Both the position numbers and the translations under genes were made by a program. Below are positions 22,877-30,566 of a stretch of DNA of 44,270 nt, piece by piece (the first letter of the stretch is position 1; each line of letters starts with the position of its first letter). The stretch is taken from assembly GCA_946056135.1 (NCBI GenBank), contig CAMGIN010000011.1, positions 1 through 44,270 of the forward strand. The letters run 5' to 3'. Under the pieces are notes generated by a model that was given only the letters and a program-made list of their open reading frames with translations, had not been told where the DNA came from and searched no databases. Origin of the DNA: an uncultured bacterium (lineage in GTDB: Bacteria; Bacillota; Clostridia; Oscillospirales; Oscillospiraceae).

Positions 22877-25633
22877 TTACTTTTCCAGATCCTTCAGCGC
22901 TGCCAGAACGACCTCGGGCAGAGCGGGAATACGGGTGATCCGCGCGCCGGTGGCGTTGTAGATAGCGTTCAGGATAGCGGGGTGCGGCGCATCCAGAGGG
23001 GCCTCGCCGCAGCCGGCAGCACCGTAGGGGCCTTCGGGACGGTAGGTTTCCACATAGTGCAGCTCGATGTCGTCGGGGATATCCTTGGGGTAAGGAATGC
23101 CGCAGCCCTTCAGGCTGGTGTGCTTGGTCAGATCGTCGAAATCCTCGCTCAGCGCCAGGCCGATGCCCTGGGCCAGGCCGCCGTAGAAGTTGCCGTCTAC
23201 CAGCAGCTTGTTCATAATGGTGCCCACGTCCGCCACGCAGGTGAACTTCTCCACCTTGACCTTACCGGTCTGGGTGTCCACGCAGACCTCGGGCAGGAAC
23301 AGGGTGTACATGTACACGGAGAAGGGATCGCCCTGGGCAGTGGCCTGATCCACGGGATGCTCGGCGCAGTAGGTGGCGACCCACTGACCCTGAACCTTTG
23401 TCTCGATGCCGTCGGCAACCATCTCGTCGTAGGTGCGGTAGGTGCCGTCTTCCTTGCGCATGGCGGCCAGCAGGTTCTCCGCTGCCAGACGGCAGGCGTT
23501 GCCGGACATGACCTGAGAGCGGGAGCCGCCGGCGGGGCCGGAGTTGGGGGTGATCTTGGTGTCGTTCATCACCAGGCGGATCTGCTCGGGCTTGATACCG
23601 GCCTGGCGCAGTGTCTCATGGGCGGAAACCAGCGTGCCCATGTCGGCGCCCTGGCCGTGATCCTCCCAGGAGGTGTACATGGTGACGGTGCCGTCGGGAT
23701 TCAGCTCCGCGTAAGCCTGGGAAGCGTCCACGCCGTCCAGGCCGCAGCCGTAAACACCGGAGGCAACACCAATGCCGTACTTGTAGCGTCCGTCAGAGGC
23801 GGCGTTCTTCTCGGCAACCCGCTTCTTACCGGCCTCGTACAGGGGACGGGCCTTCTTGTACATTTCTTCCAGACAGTAGACGTCGGGCTTGTAGCCGGTG
23901 GGGATGGTGGACTGGGCGGACTCCTTGTAGCAGTTCAGCTCGCGGATGTCGAAGGGATCCATTCCCATCTTGGCAGCCAGCACATCGATGGCGATTTCGG
24001 AGCCCATGAAGGACTGGGGAGAGCCGTAGGCACGGAAAGCGGAGCCCCATGCGTGGTTGGTGAAGACAGTCTGGGACTTGTTGCGGATGGTGGGGATGTC
24101 GTAGCCCGCGCCCACGAACTGGCTCAGGCGGTGGGTCAGCAGGTCGCCGAACTCGGAGTAGGGGCCGTGATCCACATAGTTGTCGCCCCACAGGCCCAGC
24201 AGCTTGCCGTTCTCGTCGGCAGCCAGCTTGATGTGCATGAAGGCGGGGCTGCGCTTGCCGGTGTAGGTGATGTTCTGGAACTGGTTGAACACCAGAGACA
24301 CAGGCCGCTGCAGGATCTTGGCAGCCGCGCCCAGAATGGCCTCGTTGGTGGGAGAGAACTTGTAGCCGAAGGTGCCGCCGGCGTGGTTCTGGACGATGCG
24401 CAGCTTCTCCATGGGAACGCCGATGCCGTCGGCGATCATGGGCATGTGCAGGTGGATGCCGATGGACTTGGAGTGCACGGTAACCATGCCGTCCTCGTCG
24501 ATGTAGGCATAGCCGCAGTCGGGCTCCAGATGCAGGTGGGGCTGACGGGAGCAGTAGGACTCGATTTCCACCACATTGGGAGCGGAGTCAAAGTCGAAGT
24601 CGGGACCCTTGATGCAGTTGGTCTCGTAGTAGGCGTTGGGGGTGCCGGGATGGATCTCAATGGCATCCTCGGCAATGGCGTCCATGGCGTTCATGTAGGC
24701 GGGCAGCTCCTCGATGTCCACCTTCACGGCGTCGGCGGCGGCCCGGGCGTGGGCCTCGGTGTCGGCGGCGACGATGGCAATGGCGTCGCCGAACTGGAAG
24801 ATCTTCTCGTCACACAGCACGGGACGGTCCCAGCCGTCGCACTTGTTGTTCAGGGGCAGCATAACCAGACCGTTGATCCGGTTCTTGCCGCCGGCGGCCA
24901 CAATGTCCTTGGCGGTGATGATTCTCTCCACGCCGGGCATCTTCTCGGCCTCGGAGGTGTCGATCCCCTTAATCAGGGCGTGGCTGACCTTGGCCTGAAC
25001 CAGCGCCAGACGCAGGGTGCCCTCGGGCATCTTCAGGGCGTCGTCCGCGCCGAAGTCCCAGGTGCCGGTGACCTTCTGGGCGGCGGAGGGACGGATGTAC
25101 TTGGTGCCCACGATGGAGTCGCCGGTGGGCTTGAAGATCAGGTCTTCCTTGGTGATTTCGCCCCGCATCACACGGGCGGCATCCATAACGGCGTCCACGA
25201 GAGGCTTATAGCCGGTGCAGCGGCACAGGTTCCGGTTCTTCTGGAACCAGTCCCGCACTTCTTCACGGGTGGGAGAGGGGTTGTTGTCCAGCAGGACCTT
25301 GGAGGTCATGATGAAGCCGGGAGAACAGAAGCCGCACTGCGCGCAGCCGTGGGCCATCCAGGCCACCTGCAGCGGGTGCAGGTCGGACAGGGTGCCGATG
25401 CCTTCGATGGTGGTAATCTCAGCGCCGTCCTTGAGCTTGCCCATTTTGGTCAGACAGGAGCGGGTGACCTTGCCGTCCACGATTACGTTACAGGCGCCGC
25501 AGTGGCCCTCGCCGCAGCCGATTTTACAGCCGGTCAGCAGCAGACGCTCACGCAGGAAGGTTGCCAGAGTCTCTTTCTCGTCTACCAGAATGTTGCGGGT
25601 AACACCGTTGATGATAAGCGTTTTCTTGACCAT
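22877..25633 (-). CDS. Mop-type molybdenum aldehyde oxidoreductase/hydroxylase
   Basis: This 918-aa single chain has N-terminal [2Fe-2S] ligands C40, C45, C48, C60 and helical-domain ligands C100, C103, C137, C139, positions that match my memory of Desulfovibrio gigas Mop. There is no FAD domain. The Moco domains follow, with GGTFGYKFS, GSAFRAYGSPQ and GGSRSQVMSGNA, and the catalytic glutamate E877 in GCGEAPLDAPHPAI. Such xanthine oxidase-family enzymes hydroxylate aldehydes or heterocycles, often with a cytosine-dinucleotide Moco. GGGAGG precedes the ATG. Operon: 84-aa gene upstream, xdhC divergent. Accessory Fe-S genes downstream probably take the electrons. The substrate is not deducible. 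Confidence 0.9.
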   Translation of the reverse strand: MVKKTLIINGVTRNILVDEKETLATFLRERLLLTGCKIGCGEGHCGACNVIVDGKVTRSCLTKMGKLKDGAEITTIEGIGTLSDLHPLQVAWMAHGCAQCGFCSPGFIMTSKVLLDNNPSPTREEVRDWFQKNRNLCRCTGYKPLVDAVMDAARVMRGEITKEDLIFKPTGDSIVGTKYIRPSAAQKVTGTWDFGADDALKMPEGTLRLALVQAKVSHALIKGIDTSEAEKMPGVERIITAKDIVAAGGKNRINGLVMLPLNNKCDGWDRPVLCDEKIFQFGDAIAIVAADTEAHARAAADAVKVDIEELPAYMNAMDAIAEDAIEIHPGTPNAYYETNCIKGPDFDFDSAPNVVEIESYCSRQPHLHLEPDCGYAYIDEDGMVTVHSKSIGIHLHMPMIADGIGVPMEKLRIVQNHAGGTFGYKFSPTNEAILGAAAKILQRPVSLVFNQFQNITYTGKRSPAFMHIKLAADENGKLLGLWGDNYVDHGPYSEFGDLLTHRLSQFVGAGYDIPTIRNKSQTVFTNHAWGSAFRAYGSPQSFMGSEIAIDVLAAKMGMDPFDIRELNCYKESAQSTIPTGYKPDVYCLEEMYKKARPLYEAGKKRVAEKNAASDGRYKYGIGVASGVYGCGLDGVDASQAYAELNPDGTVTMYTSWEDHGQGADMGTLVSAHETLRQAGIKPEQIRLVMNDTKITPNSGPAGGSRSQVMSGNACRLAAENLLAAMRKEDGTYRTYDEMVADGIETKVQGQWVATYCAEHPVDQATAQGDPFSVYMYTLFLPEVCVDTQTGKVKVEKFTCVADVGTIMNKLLVDGNFYGGLAQGIGLALSEDFDDLTKHTSLKGCGIPYPKDIPDDIELHYVETYRPEGPYGAAGCGEAPLDAPHPAILNAIYNATGARITRIPALPEVVLAALKDLEK

Positions 25634-25688
25634 ACCGTTTCCTCCCTAGGTAGTGTGTTGTTGAATGGTTTTCCGTGACCCTCAGCGG

Positions 25689-25943
25689 TCACCTGCTGTG
25701 GGAGCCGCAAGGGTCTTCGTCCGGGCCTTTCCCTGTCAGATCCTGCATACGCTGCATCCCCCGGGCGGAGTAGAACACCAGCTGGGAAATACTCCCGTCC
25801 AGATTTTCCCCCCGCAGCACCAGTGCGTTGGCGGTTTCGTAGTAGTCGATGGGAAGCGTGCGGCGATACAGCTGCCCCGTCGCCTCGTCGACAACCTCAA
25901 CGGTTACTTCCTTGGCGGATATTGCAAACACCTTGCCGTCCAT
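25689..25943 (-). CDS. Hypothetical 84-aa protein upstream of the hydroxylase
   Basis: This 84-residue protein (MDGKVFAISAKEVTVEVVDE...) is preceded by AGAAGGTG. Its N-terminal half is beta-strand-rich; the C-terminus (GKGPDEDPCGSHSR) is polar with one Cys and His. I do not recognise a family. It lies 55 bases upstream of the Mop-like gene and shares its promoter, so it may help folding, cofactor insertion or regulation of the hydroxylase. There is no membrane segment or signal. Confidence 0.65.
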   Translation of the reverse strand: MDGKVFAISAKEVTVEVVDEATGQLYRRTLPIDYYETANALVLRGENLDGSISQLVFYSARGMQRMQDLTGKGPDEDPCGSHSR

Positions 25944-25996
25944 ACCAACACCTTCTGATCGTACGAAAATACCGAAACATGCGTTTCCACACCTAT

Positions 25997-26026
25997 ATTG
26001 TAGCGTACCCGGTATTCGCTTTACAA
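25997..26026 (-). promoter_or_regulatory. Promoter of the 84-aa/hydroxylase operon
   Basis: On the minus strand TTGTAA (26026-26021), 18 bases, TACAAT (26002-25997). It lies 54 bases before the 84-aa start. The gap 25944-26420 otherwise contains only the divergent xdhC promoter and leader. Confidence 0.55.
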
Positions 26027-26257
26027 GTTATATCCGAAAAGCAGTCGCAGAAAAGCTTCGCTGAATTTTGTTTAAATTGCACAAAGAAGAAGGGAAAATT
26101 CGGTCATAATCAATATATATTTACGGTTTACACAGCGCCAGTGTCCCCGAGCGGTCAGGCAGAGGTACAGCAGGAAGGAGGCTCCGGTTTTTTTCACAAA
26201 TTTCCGCTTCTATTATATCAATACTGCACAAAAAGCAAGGGATATCCACTTTCCGGG

Positions 26258-26286
26258 TTTACAATGGCCCGAAAACACAGTATGAT
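26258..26286 (+). promoter_or_regulatory. Promoter of xdhC
   Basis: TTTACA (26258-26263), 17 bases, TATGAT (26281-26286). Transcription would start near 26293, leaving a leader of about 128 bases. Confidence 0.55.
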
Positions 26287-26337
26287 TTTTTCATCGGCTG
26301 CATCTGGGAATGATTTGTGGTGGCCGCCTTTCATCAG

Positions 26338-26377
26338 GCCGGAATCCGAGAAATTATCGTGGTTACGCGGATTCGGC
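26338..26377 (+). other. Leader hairpin in the xdhC 5' region
   Basis: GCCGGAATCCG (26338-26348) pairs with CGGATTCGGC (26368-26377) with a single bulge, enclosing 19 bases. It lies mid-way in the predicted leader. It does not match the Moco riboswitch consensus as I remember it. The role is unknown. Confidence 0.35.
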
Positions 26378-26420
26378 GTTGACTCTGGAGCGGCAGATTA
26401 TTTGGGTAGGAGGAAGCATT

Positions 26421-27413
26421 ATGAGACAGATGTTGAAGGAAATGAAATCCAGGCTTTTGGCGGGTGAGGATCTGGTTATGGTCACGGTCATCGCGTCCTC
26501 GGGAGCGACACCCCGGGGGGCAGGCGCAAGAATGCTGGTAGGAAATGACGGGCGAATCTGTGGCACCATCGGCGGCGGCGCTGTGGAGTATCGGTCGGAA
26601 CAGATTGCGAAAACGGTTCTTCAGGAGAAAAGCTCCCGGGGGCACGACTTCACCCTGACCCGGGATGATGTGCAGAATCTGGGCATGATCTGCGGTGGAG
26701 CCTGTAATGTGTTCTTCCACTATCTGCCCGCCGGTGACCCGGAAATTATTTCGTTGGCGGAGGGGGCGGAAGCTCGGTTTGTTCAGGGGACAGATGCCTG
26801 GCTGGTGTCCGACATTGGCGACGGCGGCAGACTATACCTGACGGATCAGAAGGATGCCGCCCTGCTGCCCTATCTCACCCGCCAACCCCACCGGGTGGAG
26901 GTGGACGGACGGGATTTGTATATTGAGCAAATCGTCACCGGCGGACGGGTCTATGTGTTTGGCGGCGGTCATGTGGCCCAGGAGCTGGTGCCGGTTCTGG
27001 CACATGTGGGCTTCCGGTGTGTGGTCCTGGATGACCGCCCGGAATTTGCGGATGAAGCCCTGTTCCCTATGGCAGAGCAGGTTATTCTGGGGGATTTCCA
27101 CGCGATTGGAGATTCTGTCACCATCGGCAGTGAGGACTACGTCTGCGTTATGACCCGGGGTCATGCGGGAGATACCGTCGTCCAGGCCCAAGTGCTGAAA
27201 TGCCATCCCTGCTACTGCGGCGTGATCGGAAGCCGCCATAAGGCAGCCGGTGTGCGCAAAGTTCTGAAGGAGGAATACGGGCTTTCCGAGGAAGAACTCA
27301 ATCAGGTTACCACCCCCATTGGCATCAGCATTCAGGCGGAGACCCCGGCAGAAATCGCCATTTCCATTGCTGCGCAGATGATTCAGCACCGTGCGGAACG
27401 AAACAGCCGGTAA
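26421..27413 (+). CDS. xdhC: XdhC/CoxI-family Mo-hydroxylase maturation protein
   Basis: The ATG at 26421 follows GGAGGAAG; the upstream in-frame region is leader. The 330-aa product has the XdhC_CoxI domain with SSGATPRGAGARMLV and ICGTIGGGAVEY, CGGACNVFFHYL, and the C-terminal Rossmann domain (YVFGGGHVAQELVPVL, VLDDRPEFA, CGVIGSRHKAAGVRKVLKE). XdhC binds Moco, promotes its sulfuration and hands it to xanthine-oxidase-family apoenzymes. The partner is the divergent Mop-like hydroxylase. Confidence 0.9.
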   Translation: MRQMLKEMKSRLLAGEDLVMVTVIASSGATPRGAGARMLVGNDGRICGTIGGGAVEYRSEQIAKTVLQEKSSRGHDFTLTRDDVQNLGMICGGACNVFFHYLPAGDPEIISLAEGAEARFVQGTDAWLVSDIGDGGRLYLTDQKDAALLPYLTRQPHRVEVDGRDLYIEQIVTGGRVYVFGGGHVAQELVPVLAHVGFRCVVLDDRPEFADEALFPMAEQVILGDFHAIGDSVTIGSEDYVCVMTRGHAGDTVVQAQVLKCHPCYCGVIGSRHKAAGVRKVLKEEYGLSEEELNQVTTPIGISIQAETPAEIAISIAAQMIQHRAERNSR

Positions 27414-27469
27414 ACCGCTGCCAAAGTGTCTTCTTTTCATTGTTGGCTAGAATGAAGTATGATATCCGT

Positions 27470-27520
27470 CTGTCAAATACCCCCTGTTTTCATGAAACGA
27501 AAACAGGGGGTATTTGACAG
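27470..27520. terminator. Perfect 22-bp hairpin between convergent xdhC and mogA
   Basis: Arms 27470-27491 and 27499-27520 are exact complements, with a 7-base loop ATGAAAC. The arms contain CCCCC/GGGGG blocks followed by TTTTC/GAAAA. It is a probable bidirectional terminator, although unusually long and perfect; a small repeat element is the alternative. Confidence 0.65.
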
Positions 27521-27561
27521 AGAAATCAAGCAAAAGCGCAAAGATGCTTGGGCCTGATTTG

Positions 27562-28056
27562 TTATTTTGCGCAGTCGGCGCTGCCTTCGCTGTAGAGCAT
27601 GTCCAGTCCGTGGGCCACCGGGTCAATGACTGCGAGGATGTTTTCGGCGGAGGCCTTCTTGCTGCCGGGCAGATTGATAATCAGGCTGCGATTGCGAATA
27701 CCTGCCACGCTGCGTGACAGGCAGCCCTTGGGGGTAATCTTCATGGATTCTGCCCGCATGGCTTCCGGAATGCCGGGGGTCAGCCGTTCCACCACTTCCA
27801 GCGTTGCCTCCGGGGTGATGTCCCGGGGGGAGAAGCCGGTGCCTCCGGTGGTCAGTACAAGGGCGATTCCCAGTTCATCGGCACACTTGCGCAGCTCGGC
27901 TTTAATCCTCTCGGGTTCATCCGGCACCATGGCGGTATACGCCACCTCAAAGCCCTTCTCCTTCAAAATCCGGCACAGGTTGGGCCCACTGGTGTCCTCC
28001 CGCTCGCCCCGATAGCCCTTATCACTGATGGTAATCACCGCTGCTGTATAGTTCAT
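27562..28056 (-). CDS. mogA: MogA/MoaB-type molybdenum cofactor protein
   Basis: The start is at ATG 28056, which has GGAGGA 6-7 bases upstream. ATG 28062 overlaps the moaC stop (ATGA) but abuts the same site. The 164-aa product has AAVITISDKGYRGEREDTSGP and the molybdopterin-binding LTTGGTGFSPRDITPEAT, then INLPGSKKASAENI. MogA adenylylates molybdopterin before Mo insertion; MoaB-type proteins are similar. It forms an operon moaA-moaC-mogA. Confidence 0.9.
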   Translation of the reverse strand: MNYTAAVITISDKGYRGEREDTSGPNLCRILKEKGFEVAYTAMVPDEPERIKAELRKCADELGIALVLTTGGTGFSPRDITPEATLEVVERLTPGIPEAMRAESMKITPKGCLSRSVAGIRNRSLIINLPGSKKASAENILAVIDPVAHGLDMLYSEGSADCAK

Positions 28057-28058
28057 TT

Positions 28059-28538
28059 TCATTCCTCCCGAAAATAATCTCCGTGGACACCGCCGGTTTT
28101 GGAAAGTAAGCGGATGTCCGTAATCACCATGTCCTTCTGCACCGCCTTGCACATATCGTACACTGTCAGCGCGGCGGTGGATACGGCGGTAAGGGCCTCC
28201 ATCTCTACGCCGGTTCTGCCGTCACAGCTTACGGTTGCCCGGATTTCCACGCTTTTTCTTGCTTCATCCAGATGTAATTCCAGATTGATGCCGTCCATCC
28301 GTATGGGATGGCACATGGGGATGATATCCGGGGTGCGTTTCGCCCCCATGACGCCTGCAATCTGGGCAACGGTCAGCACGTCGCCCTTCTTCATGCCGCC
28401 GCTTTGAATCAGCGCGAAGGTATGGTCATTCACCAGCACCCGCCCGACGGCAATGGCGGTACGCTGGGAGATTGGCTTTTCTCCCACATCCACCATCTTT
28501 GCCCGGCCCTGATCGTTAAAATGGGTAAAATCCGACAT
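28059..28538 (-). CDS. moaC: Cyclic pyranopterin monophosphate synthase
   Basis: The ATG at 28538 follows GGAGG by 7 bases (MSDFTHFNDQGRAKMVDVGEKPISQRTA). The 159-aa product has the MoaC active-site motifs PMCHPIRMDGINLEL, GVEMEALTAVSTAALTVYDMCKA and LLSKTGGVHGDY. It converts the MoaA product to cyclic pyranopterin monophosphate. It begins 2 bases after moaA. Confidence 0.94.
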   Translation of the reverse strand: MSDFTHFNDQGRAKMVDVGEKPISQRTAIAVGRVLVNDHTFALIQSGGMKKGDVLTVAQIAGVMGAKRTPDIIPMCHPIRMDGINLELHLDEARKSVEIRATVSCDGRTGVEMEALTAVSTAALTVYDMCKAVQKDMVITDIRLLSKTGGVHGDYFREE

Positions 28539-28540
28539 AT

Positions 28541-29494
28541 TCAGCCTCCAATCTGATTCATGTTCCGCCCTGCCTGGGAGCGGTGAATGGCATCCAGATC
28601 GCCATGCCACGCAGGCTTGTTCCAGATCGCCTTTTCCAACTGGGCGCGCATTCCCGCGAAATCCAACCCTTTCAGGGCATACTCCACATCGGAATGGAGA
28701 CAGGGCTTCACCTTTCCGTCCGCTGTCAGGCGGATGCGATTGCAGTCCCCGCAGAAATGGGCGCTCACCGGGCTGATCAGTCCGATATTGCCCTGGGCAT
28801 CCGGCAGACGGTAGAGCTTGGCAACACCTCCGTCGGGCATCACCGGCACAACCTCGGGAAGCTTTTCCAGTACCCTTGTATAGGGAATGTAGGCGGAGGA
28901 ATCAAAATCTCCGCTGTCATACATGGGCATCATCTCAATAAACCGCATGTCCACCGGATATTGTTTTGTCAGCTCCGCCAGGGGGACGATTTCGTCGTCG
29001 TTGAAGCCCCCCACCAGCACGGCATTGATTTTGATTTTTTCAAAACCTGCCTCCATTGCGGCGTGAAAGCCGGCCCAGAAGGCGCTTATGTCGCCGGTTC
29101 TGGTGATGTAAGCATATTTCTCCGGGTTCAGGGTGTCAAGACTCAGATTCAGCCGGCGCACACCCGCCTCCCGCAGCGGTTTCGCAAGTTTCGGCAGCAG
29201 GACTGCGTTGGTGGTTACGCACACCTCCCGGATGCCCGCCACCGCCGCTGCCCGGCGGCAGATGGAGACGATGTTTTTCTTCACCAGCGGTTCGCCGCCG
29301 GTAATACGCAGCTTGGTAATGCCCAAAGAGGCTGCCGCCTCCACCGCCTGAATGATTTCATCCTCGGTGAGCATATCAGCGTGGCTTTTCTTGCACACAC
29401 CCTCCTGTGGCATACAGTACCGGCAGCGCAGGTTGCACAGCTCTGTTACAGAGAGGCGCAGATAGGTGATATTGCGTCCAAATCGGTCAGTCAT
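28541..29494 (-). CDS. moaA: GTP 3',8-cyclase (radical SAM)
   Basis: The protein is 317 aa. N-terminal [4Fe-4S] motif C20-x3-C24-x2-C27 (CNLRCRYCMP), LRITGGEPLV, and the C-terminal cluster CGDCNRIRLTADGKVKPCL of MoaA. It rearranges GTP in the first step of molybdopterin synthesis. GAGGGAAC precedes the ATG. The first gene of moaA-moaC-mogA, with a ~150-base leader behind a TTGTGA-17-TATAAT promoter. Confidence 0.95.
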   Translation of the reverse strand: MTDRFGRNITYLRLSVTELCNLRCRYCMPQEGVCKKSHADMLTEDEIIQAVEAAASLGITKLRITGGEPLVKKNIVSICRRAAAVAGIREVCVTTNAVLLPKLAKPLREAGVRRLNLSLDTLNPEKYAYITRTGDISAFWAGFHAAMEAGFEKIKINAVLVGGFNDDEIVPLAELTKQYPVDMRFIEMMPMYDSGDFDSSAYIPYTRVLEKLPEVVPVMPDGGVAKLYRLPDAQGNIGLISPVSAHFCGDCNRIRLTADGKVKPCLHSDVEYALKGLDFAGMRAQLEKAIWNKPAWHGDLDAIHRSQAGRNMNQIGG

Positions 29495-29559
29495 TTATGT
29501 TCCCTCATCATTTCCGGGCAGCGATTCCCGTTTATATTGCTCCTGATAGTACCCCCGTA

Positions 29560-29646
29560 CCTGTGTGCCCATCTGTTCGAGGGCAGTATCAGAGATTGCG
29601 TCTGCGCCATAAGGCCCATGTTGGCATAACTAAACAGATTCACAGG
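29560..29646 (-). other. Structured or formerly coding leader of moaA
   Basis: CACAGG-ATCTGTT-type complementarity closes the region: 29560-29565 with 29641-29646, and 29571-29577 with 29633-29639, starting right at the predicted transcription start. Alternatively two overlapping frames (a GTG frame from 29643 and a +1 frame ending TAA immediately before the moaA ATG) look like one small gene split by a frameshift. It does not resemble the Moco riboswitch. Confidence 0.35.
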
Positions 29647-29650
29647 CTTC

Positions 29651-29679
29651 ATTATACTCTGGTTTGTGCTGTTTCACAA
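29651..29679 (-). promoter_or_regulatory. Promoter of moaA-moaC-mogA
   Basis: On the minus strand TTGTGA (29679-29674), 17 bases, TATAAT (29656-29651). Confidence 0.6.
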
Positions 29680-29889
29680 GACCTAAAACCGGAAATGTTC
29701 GGGTTCCATCCGATCTTTTCCTTGCTGCTTATGGGCCTGGGGGCGGCGAGATGATCGGTTATGGCATCTGGGTACGCATTTCCTTCGCGATGATACAGGC
29801 AACGCAATAGAGCCAATACCGGGAAAAATGCGAAGGACCGTCACCGTTGATTTTTCTCCGGCTGCTGTTTGCAGACAGAAGAATGGGTA

Positions 29890-29918
29890 TTGCATCCGCA
29901 GGGAAGATGGGGTATACT
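29890..29918 (+). promoter_or_regulatory. Promoter of the MoaE-like gene
   Basis: TTGCAT (29890-29895), 17 bases, TATACT (29913-29918); the start codon is 30 bases beyond. The region 29680-29889 between the divergent promoters holds nothing else I can support. Confidence 0.6.
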
Positions 29919-29947
29919 GGAGAAAAACAGACCCGGGAGGTATGATT

Positions 29948-30343
29948 ATGGGCAAAAAGGAATCCCCCTCTATGGACGCATGGCTGAACGAAGCGAAACG
30001 GCAGGCCAGCGCGCCGAAGATCGGCATGTACTTGACACACAACGGAGTTGTCCGCCAAAGCGCCAAGGCGAAGGTGCGCTTCGGCGCGGAAGATACCCTG
30101 CCCGTTGCCGGTATGCGTTTTTCCTATGAGCAGGAGAAGGTAGACAGCATCATAGCCGAAACCTACCAAATGGAAGGGATCTACTATATCCGGGTCTGGC
30201 TGAACGAGGGCGAGCTGTCTGTGGGGGATGACATTATGTATGTGCTCATCGGCGGCGATATCCGCCCTCACGTTGTAGACGCCCTTCAGTATCTGGTGGG
30301 ACGCATTAAAAACGAGTGCGTTACCGAAACAGAGCTGACATAA
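29948..30343 (+). CDS. MoaE-like protein (molybdopterin synthase large-subunit family)
   Basis: ATG 29948 has GGGAGG 7-8 bases upstream; ATG 29942 is too close. The 131-aa product matches the MoaE pattern in NGVVRQSAKAKV, FSYEQEKVDSIIAETYQMEGIYYIRVWLNEGELSVGDDIMYVLIGGDIRPHVVDALQYLVGRIK. Only the conserved GxLxxGD and R-x6-A-x3-L blocks are clear. The WKKE lysine motif at the C-terminus of true MoaE is replaced by ETELT, and no moaD is nearby. It is divergent from moaA. It may be a MoaE paralogue with another role. Confidence 0.65.
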   Translation: MGKKESPSMDAWLNEAKRQASAPKIGMYLTHNGVVRQSAKAKVRFGAEDTLPVAGMRFSYEQEKVDSIIAETYQMEGIYYIRVWLNEGELSVGDDIMYVLIGGDIRPHVVDALQYLVGRIKNECVTETELT

Positions 30344-30357
30344 GGCCTTTCCTTTCG

Positions 30358-30387
30358 GGCGCTGTACCCTCAGTGTGGTGCAGCGCC
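30358..30387 (+). terminator. Terminator of the MoaE-like gene
   Basis: GGCGCTGTACC (30358-30368) pairs with GGTGCAGCGCC (30377-30387), followed by TTTTG. Confidence 0.8.
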
Positions 30388-30434
30388 TTTTGTACATTCC
30401 GGGAGCAGAAAAATCATAATCAGACTGAACTCTA

Positions 30435-30560
30435 TTTAACATGGAGAATGTGGCGTTTTTGCCAGAGGGTGCATCTTGAGCGGCAGGCCGAAATGCGCAA
30501 AGAAAAAAGGAATCTGTTTTCCTCATCCTCATCTTGCGCTGATCTTTCGTCCATGTTAAA
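30435..30560. repeat. Short inverted-repeat-bounded segment
   Basis: TTTAACATGGA (30435-30445) and TCCATGTTAAA (30550-30560) are perfect 11-base inverted ends around ~104 bases without a supported gene. It may be another small element; the main repeat begins 7 bases beyond. Confidence 0.4.
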
Positions 30561-30566
30561 ATAATC

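Noticed and set aside
22982..25678. 898-codon plus-strand ORF opposite the Mop gene
   Set aside because: It mirrors the conserved minus-strand hydroxylase codons, a GC-rich antisense shadow without its own family motifs.
26293..26420. Moco riboswitch upstream of xdhC or moaA
   Set aside because: Neither leader shows the conserved segments of the Moco motif that I remember from the Escherichia coli moaA leader; only simple hairpins are seen.
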